Origin: Ptiloglossa arizonensis
Taxonomy: Eukaryota; Arthropoda; Insecta; Hymenoptera; Colletidae
Reading direction: 5' to 3'
Assembly (NCBI RefSeq): GCF_051014685.1
Contig: NW_027479798.1
Coordinates: 1 to 64,000 of the forward strand
Length of the DNA stretch: 64,000 nt
A program made the translations under genes and the position numbers. This document shows positions 61,301-64,000 of the stretch, one piece after another (the first letter of the stretch is position 1; every line of letters starts with the position of its first letter). The notes beneath the pieces are model-generated. The model saw only the letters and a list, made by a program, of their open reading frames with translations. It was not told where the DNA came from and searched no databases.

Positions 61301-63860
61301 CCAAACGCTTAACCAGAGTGGCCTAGGGAAAAAATACACATACCGCTGTAATCGGGCGAGTTTCTACTTTCAGATGCAATAGGAATTTTTGGGTTAGGTC
61401 AATCCGTTCGCGAGATATGGGAGCTTGAAGTCAAGAAATGGTTGAGAAGGCAAAAAATTTTTCGCAATTCTGCTGCTCCAAACGCTCAACCAGAATGGCC
61501 TAGGAAAAAAATACACATACCGTTGTAATCGGGGGAGTTTCTACTTTCAGATGCAATAGGAATTTTTGGGTTAGGTCAATCCGTTCGCGAGATATGGGAG
61601 TTTGAAGCTAAGAAATGGTTGAGAAGACAACAAATTTTTCGCACTTCTGCTGCTCCAAACGCTTAACCAGAATGGTATAGGCAAAAAATACACATACCGT
61701 TGTAATCGGGCGAGTTTCTACTTTCAGACGCAACAGGAATTTTTGGGTTAGGTCAATCCGTTCGCGAGATATGGGAGTTTGAAGCCAAGAAATGGTTGAG
61801 AAGGCAAAAAATTTTTCGCAATTCTGCTGCTCCAAACGCTTAATCAGATTGGCCTAGGGAAAAAATACACATACCGTTGTAATCGGGCGAGTTTCTACTT
61901 TCAGATGCAATAGGAATTTTTGGGTTTGGTCAATCGTTTCGCGAGATATGGGAGTTTGAAACTAAGAAATGGTTGAGAAGACAACAAATTTTTCGCACTT
62001 CTGCTGCTCCAAACGCTCAACCAGAATGGCCTAGGAAAAAAATACACATACCGTTGTAATCGGGGGAGTTTCCACTTTCAGACGCAATAGGAATTTTTGG
62101 GTTTGGACAATCCGTTCGCGAGATATGGGAGTTTGAAGCCAAGAAATGGTTGAGAAGGCAGAAAATTTTTCGCAATTCTGCTGCTCCAAACGCTTAACCA
62201 GAGTGGCCTAGGGAAAAAATACACATACCTCTGTAATCGGGCGAGTTTCTACTTTCAGATGCAATAGGAATTTTTGGGTTATGTCAATCCGTTCGCGAGA
62301 TATGGGAGTTTGAAGCCAAGAAATGGTTGAGAAGGCAAAAAATTTTTCGCAATTCTGCTGCTCCAAACGCTTAACCAGAATGGCCTAGGGAAAAAATACA
62401 CATACCGTTGTAATCGGGGGAGTTTCTACTTTCGGTTGCAACAGGAATTTTTGGGTTAGGTCAATCCGTTCGCGAGATATGGGAGTTTGAAGCTAAGAAA
62501 TGGTTGAGAAGACAACAAATTTTTCGCACTTCTGCTGCTCCAAACGCTTAACCAGAATGGCCTAGGGAAAAAATACACATACCGTTGTAATCGGGCGAGA
62601 TTCGACTTTCAGATGCAATAGGAATTTTTGGGTTAGGTCAATCCGTTCGCGAGATATGGGAGTTTGAAGCTAAGAAATGGTTGAGAAGACAACAAATTTT
62701 TCGCACTTCTGCTGCTCCAAACGCTTAACCAGAATGGTATAGGCAAAAAATACACATACGGTTGTAATCGGGGGAGTTTCTACTTTCAGACGCAACAGGA
62801 ATTTTTGGGTTAGGACAATCCGTTCGCGAGATATGGGAGTTTGAAGCCAAGAAATGGTTGAGAAGGCAGAAAATTTTTCGCAATTCTGCTGCTCCAAACG
62901 CTTAACCAGAGTGGCCTAGGGAAAAAATACACATACCGCTGTAATCGGGCGAGTTTCTACTTTCAGATGCAATAGGAATTTTTGGGTTAGGTCAATCCGT
63001 TCGCGAGATATGGGAGTTTGAAGCCAAGAAATGGTTGAGAAGGCAAAAAATTTTTCGCAATTCTGCTGCTCCAAACGCTTAACCAGAATGGCCTAGGGAA
63101 AAAATACACATACCGTTGTAATCGGGGGAGTTTCTACTTTCAGATGCAACAGGAATTTTTGGGTTAGGTCAATCCGTTCGCGAGATATGGGAGTTTGAAG
63201 CTAAGAAATGGTTGAGAAGACAACAAATTTTTCGCACTTCTGCTGCTCCAAACGCTTAACCAGAATGGCCTAGGGAAAAAATACGCATACCGTTGTAATC
63301 GGGCGAGATTCGACTTTCAGATGCAATAGGAATTTTTGGGTTAGGTCAATCCGTTCGCGAGATATGGGAGTTTGAAGCCAAGAAATGGTTGAGAAGGCAG
63401 AAAATTTTTCGCAATTCTGCTGCTCCAAACGCTTAACTAGAATGGTATAGGCAAAAAATACACATACCGTTGTAATCGAGGGAGTTTCTACTTTCAGACG
63501 CAACAGGAATTTTTGGGTTAGGACAATCCGTTCGCGAGATATGGGAGTTTGAAGCCAAGAAATGGTTGAGAAGGCAGAAAATTTTTCGCAATTCTGCTGC
63601 TCCAAACGCTTAACCAGAACGGCCTAGGGAAAAAATACACATACCGTTGTAATCGGGCGAGTTTCTACTTTCAGATGCAACAGGAATTTTTGGGTTAGGT
63701 CAATCCGTTCGCGAGATATGGGAGTTTGAAGCAAAGAAATGGTTGAGAAGGCAAAAAATTTTTCGCAATTCTGCTGCTCCAAACGCTTAACCAGAATGGC
63801 CTGGGGAAAAATACACATACCGTTGTAATCGGGCGAGTTTCTACTTTCAGATGCAATAGG
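57626..63860 (+). repeat. 6.2-kb segmental duplicate, right copy
   Basis: Partner of 46300-50940, with the same marks in the same order, including ACACATGCCG (57978), AATTTGTCGCAC, CCCTTGTAATCGGGG, GCGAGTAATGGG, GAGCTTGAAGTCAAG, ATACGCATACC, CTTAACTAGAATGG, TAATCGAGGGAG and CCAGAACGGCC. The match ends near 63,860-63,890, where the left copy has CGTGAGATATGGCAG and this one returns to the ordinary CGCGAGATATGGGAG. Confidence 0.85.
59000..61123 (+). repeat. 6-monomer (1,062-bp) tandem expansion
   Basis: Two adjacent copies of a six-monomer unit inside the 6.2-kb duplicate. CCCTTGTAATCGGGG, GGTATAGGC, CTGCTTCTCC, GGGAGAGTTTC and TTTGGTCAATCG occur once per unit at matching places. The left segmental copy has the set only once (48.0-48.7 kb), so the expansion followed the larger duplication or was lost on the left. 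A one-base A loss at 60922-60926 is private to the second unit. Confidence 0.82.
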
Positions 63861-63896
63861 AATTTTTGGGTTAGGTCAATCCGTTCGCGAGATATG

Positions 63897-64000
63897 GGAG
63901 TTTGAAGCCAAGAAATGGTTGAGAAGGCAAAAAATTTTTCGCAATTCTGCTGCTCCAAACGCTTAACCAGAATGGCCTAGGGAAAAAATAGACATACCGT
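63897..64000 (+). repeat. Partial monomer at right edge
   Basis: The first 104 bases of a type A monomer, cut by the end of the window. The array clearly continues beyond it. A private ATAGACATACC change lies near 63988. Confidence 0.95.

Larger units (their letters stand above)
1..64000 (+). repeat. 177-bp tandem satellite array, probable centromeric/pericentromeric
   Basis: The whole window is a head-to-tail array of one 177-bp monomer, always in the same orientation, with 361 full copies and a partial one. Landmarks in the first copy are A6T5 at 33-43, GCTGCTCC at 53-60, the palindrome CCTAGG at 80-85, A6 at 87-92, T5 at 144-148 and the palindrome TCGCGA at 166-171. Adjacent copies mostly differ by a few substitutions. 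Spacing holds to one base over 64 kb because only single-base indels occur. I found no internal 59-bp or other subrepeat inside the monomer. Nucleosome-scale length, uniform orientation and higher-order structure are known hallmarks of centromeric satellites; the centromere assignment is inference. A subtelomeric or heterochromatic knob array is the main alternative. I do not recognise the family. Confidence 0.97.

Noticed and set aside
789..63958. Dozens of minus-strand reading frames of 64-111 codons with near-identical products
   Set aside because: They recur at whole multiples of the monomer, start and stop at monomer-variant positions, and exist only because 177 is divisible by three. 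No ribosome-binding context, domain, splice structure or promoter supports them.
1..64000. CRISPR array
   Set aside because: The repeat is contiguous with no unique spacers, and the 177-bp period far exceeds CRISPR repeats.
1..64000. 5S rRNA or tRNA tandem cluster
   Set aside because: No 5S internal control region, tRNA A/B box pair with cloverleaf, or Pol III T-run terminator after a plausible gene is visible. The T5 run in each monomer has no gene in front of it.
1..64000. Transposon or LTR tandem amplification
   Set aside because: No terminal repeats, target-site duplications, primer-binding site, polypurine tract or transposase/reverse transcriptase motifs; the unit is a simple satellite monomer.
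1..64000. Telomeric repeats or telomere-associated sequence
   Set aside because: No tandem TTAGGG, TTTAGGG or TTAGG runs. GGGTTAGG occurs once per monomer but is not itself tandem.
1..64000. A basic exchange step of four monomers
   Set aside because: Spacings of 4, 8, 12, 16 and 20 monomers are common, but 2, 3, 5, 6, 7, 9, 14, 17, 19, 59 and 73 also occur, so no quantum is supported.
1..64000. Naming the species or a published satellite family
   Set aside because: The monomer does not match any centromere satellite I can recall with confidence, including Arabidopsis 178-bp, maize CentC, rice CentO and primate alpha satellite.

Overview
This window is one uninterrupted block of satellite DNA. 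I see no credible gene, RNA gene, transposon or unique sequence anywhere in it. A 177-bp monomer repeats head to tail in a single orientation from base 1 to base 64,000: 361 full copies plus a 104-bp partial copy at the right edge. Taking the monomer as starting at base 1 (GGAGTTTGAAG...), the last start is at 63,897, one base short of perfect 177-bp spacing. Eleven single-base indels that I located (five gains, six losses) account exactly for that net loss. The consensus is about 42% G+C and holds about 8 CpG dinucleotides.

The host is a eukaryote. A nucleosome-scale monomer, tens of kb of strictly oriented copies, higher-order repeat (HOR) structure and no other sequence are what centromeric or pericentromeric satellite looks like in plants and animals. 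I do not recognise the satellite family and cannot name the species. A plant would be my first guess, with low confidence.

Layout. (A) 1 to about 10 kb is a mosaic of short-range duplications with spacings of 2, 7, 8, 12, 14 and 20 monomers. (B) About 10 to 17.7 kb is the most divergent part, with many private substitutions and one clear 5-monomer duplication. (C) About 17.7 to 21.7 kb has repeated motif clusters spaced 9, 6 and 5 monomers apart. (D) About 21.7 to 29.3 kb is a clean 12-monomer HOR of 2,124 bp in four copies, one shortened to 8 monomers. (E) About 29.3 to 43.8 kb holds units that share one anchor monomer but are 19, 16 and 17 monomers long. (F) 43.8 to 46.6 kb is an 8-monomer (1,416-bp) tandem pair with a nested 3-monomer (531-bp) tandem pair. 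(G/H) 46.3 to 64 kb is built of multi-kilobase duplications. One is a 4.6-kb segment recurring as a 6.2-kb segment ending near 63.86 kb; another is a 2.1-kb segment shared with block E.

Nothing here works as an operon or pathway. The information lies in which monomer variants sit next to each other, which records unequal exchange and segmental duplication. Two features could matter for function. A CENP-B-box-like motif lies one base from the minimal mammalian core in the ordinary monomer and matches it perfectly in at least seven monomers, including the first monomer of every copy of the 12-mer HOR. Each monomer also has a short dyad and three A/T tracts spaced about five helical turns apart. 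The short reading frames on the minus strand arise because 177 is a multiple of three; I do not regard them as genes.
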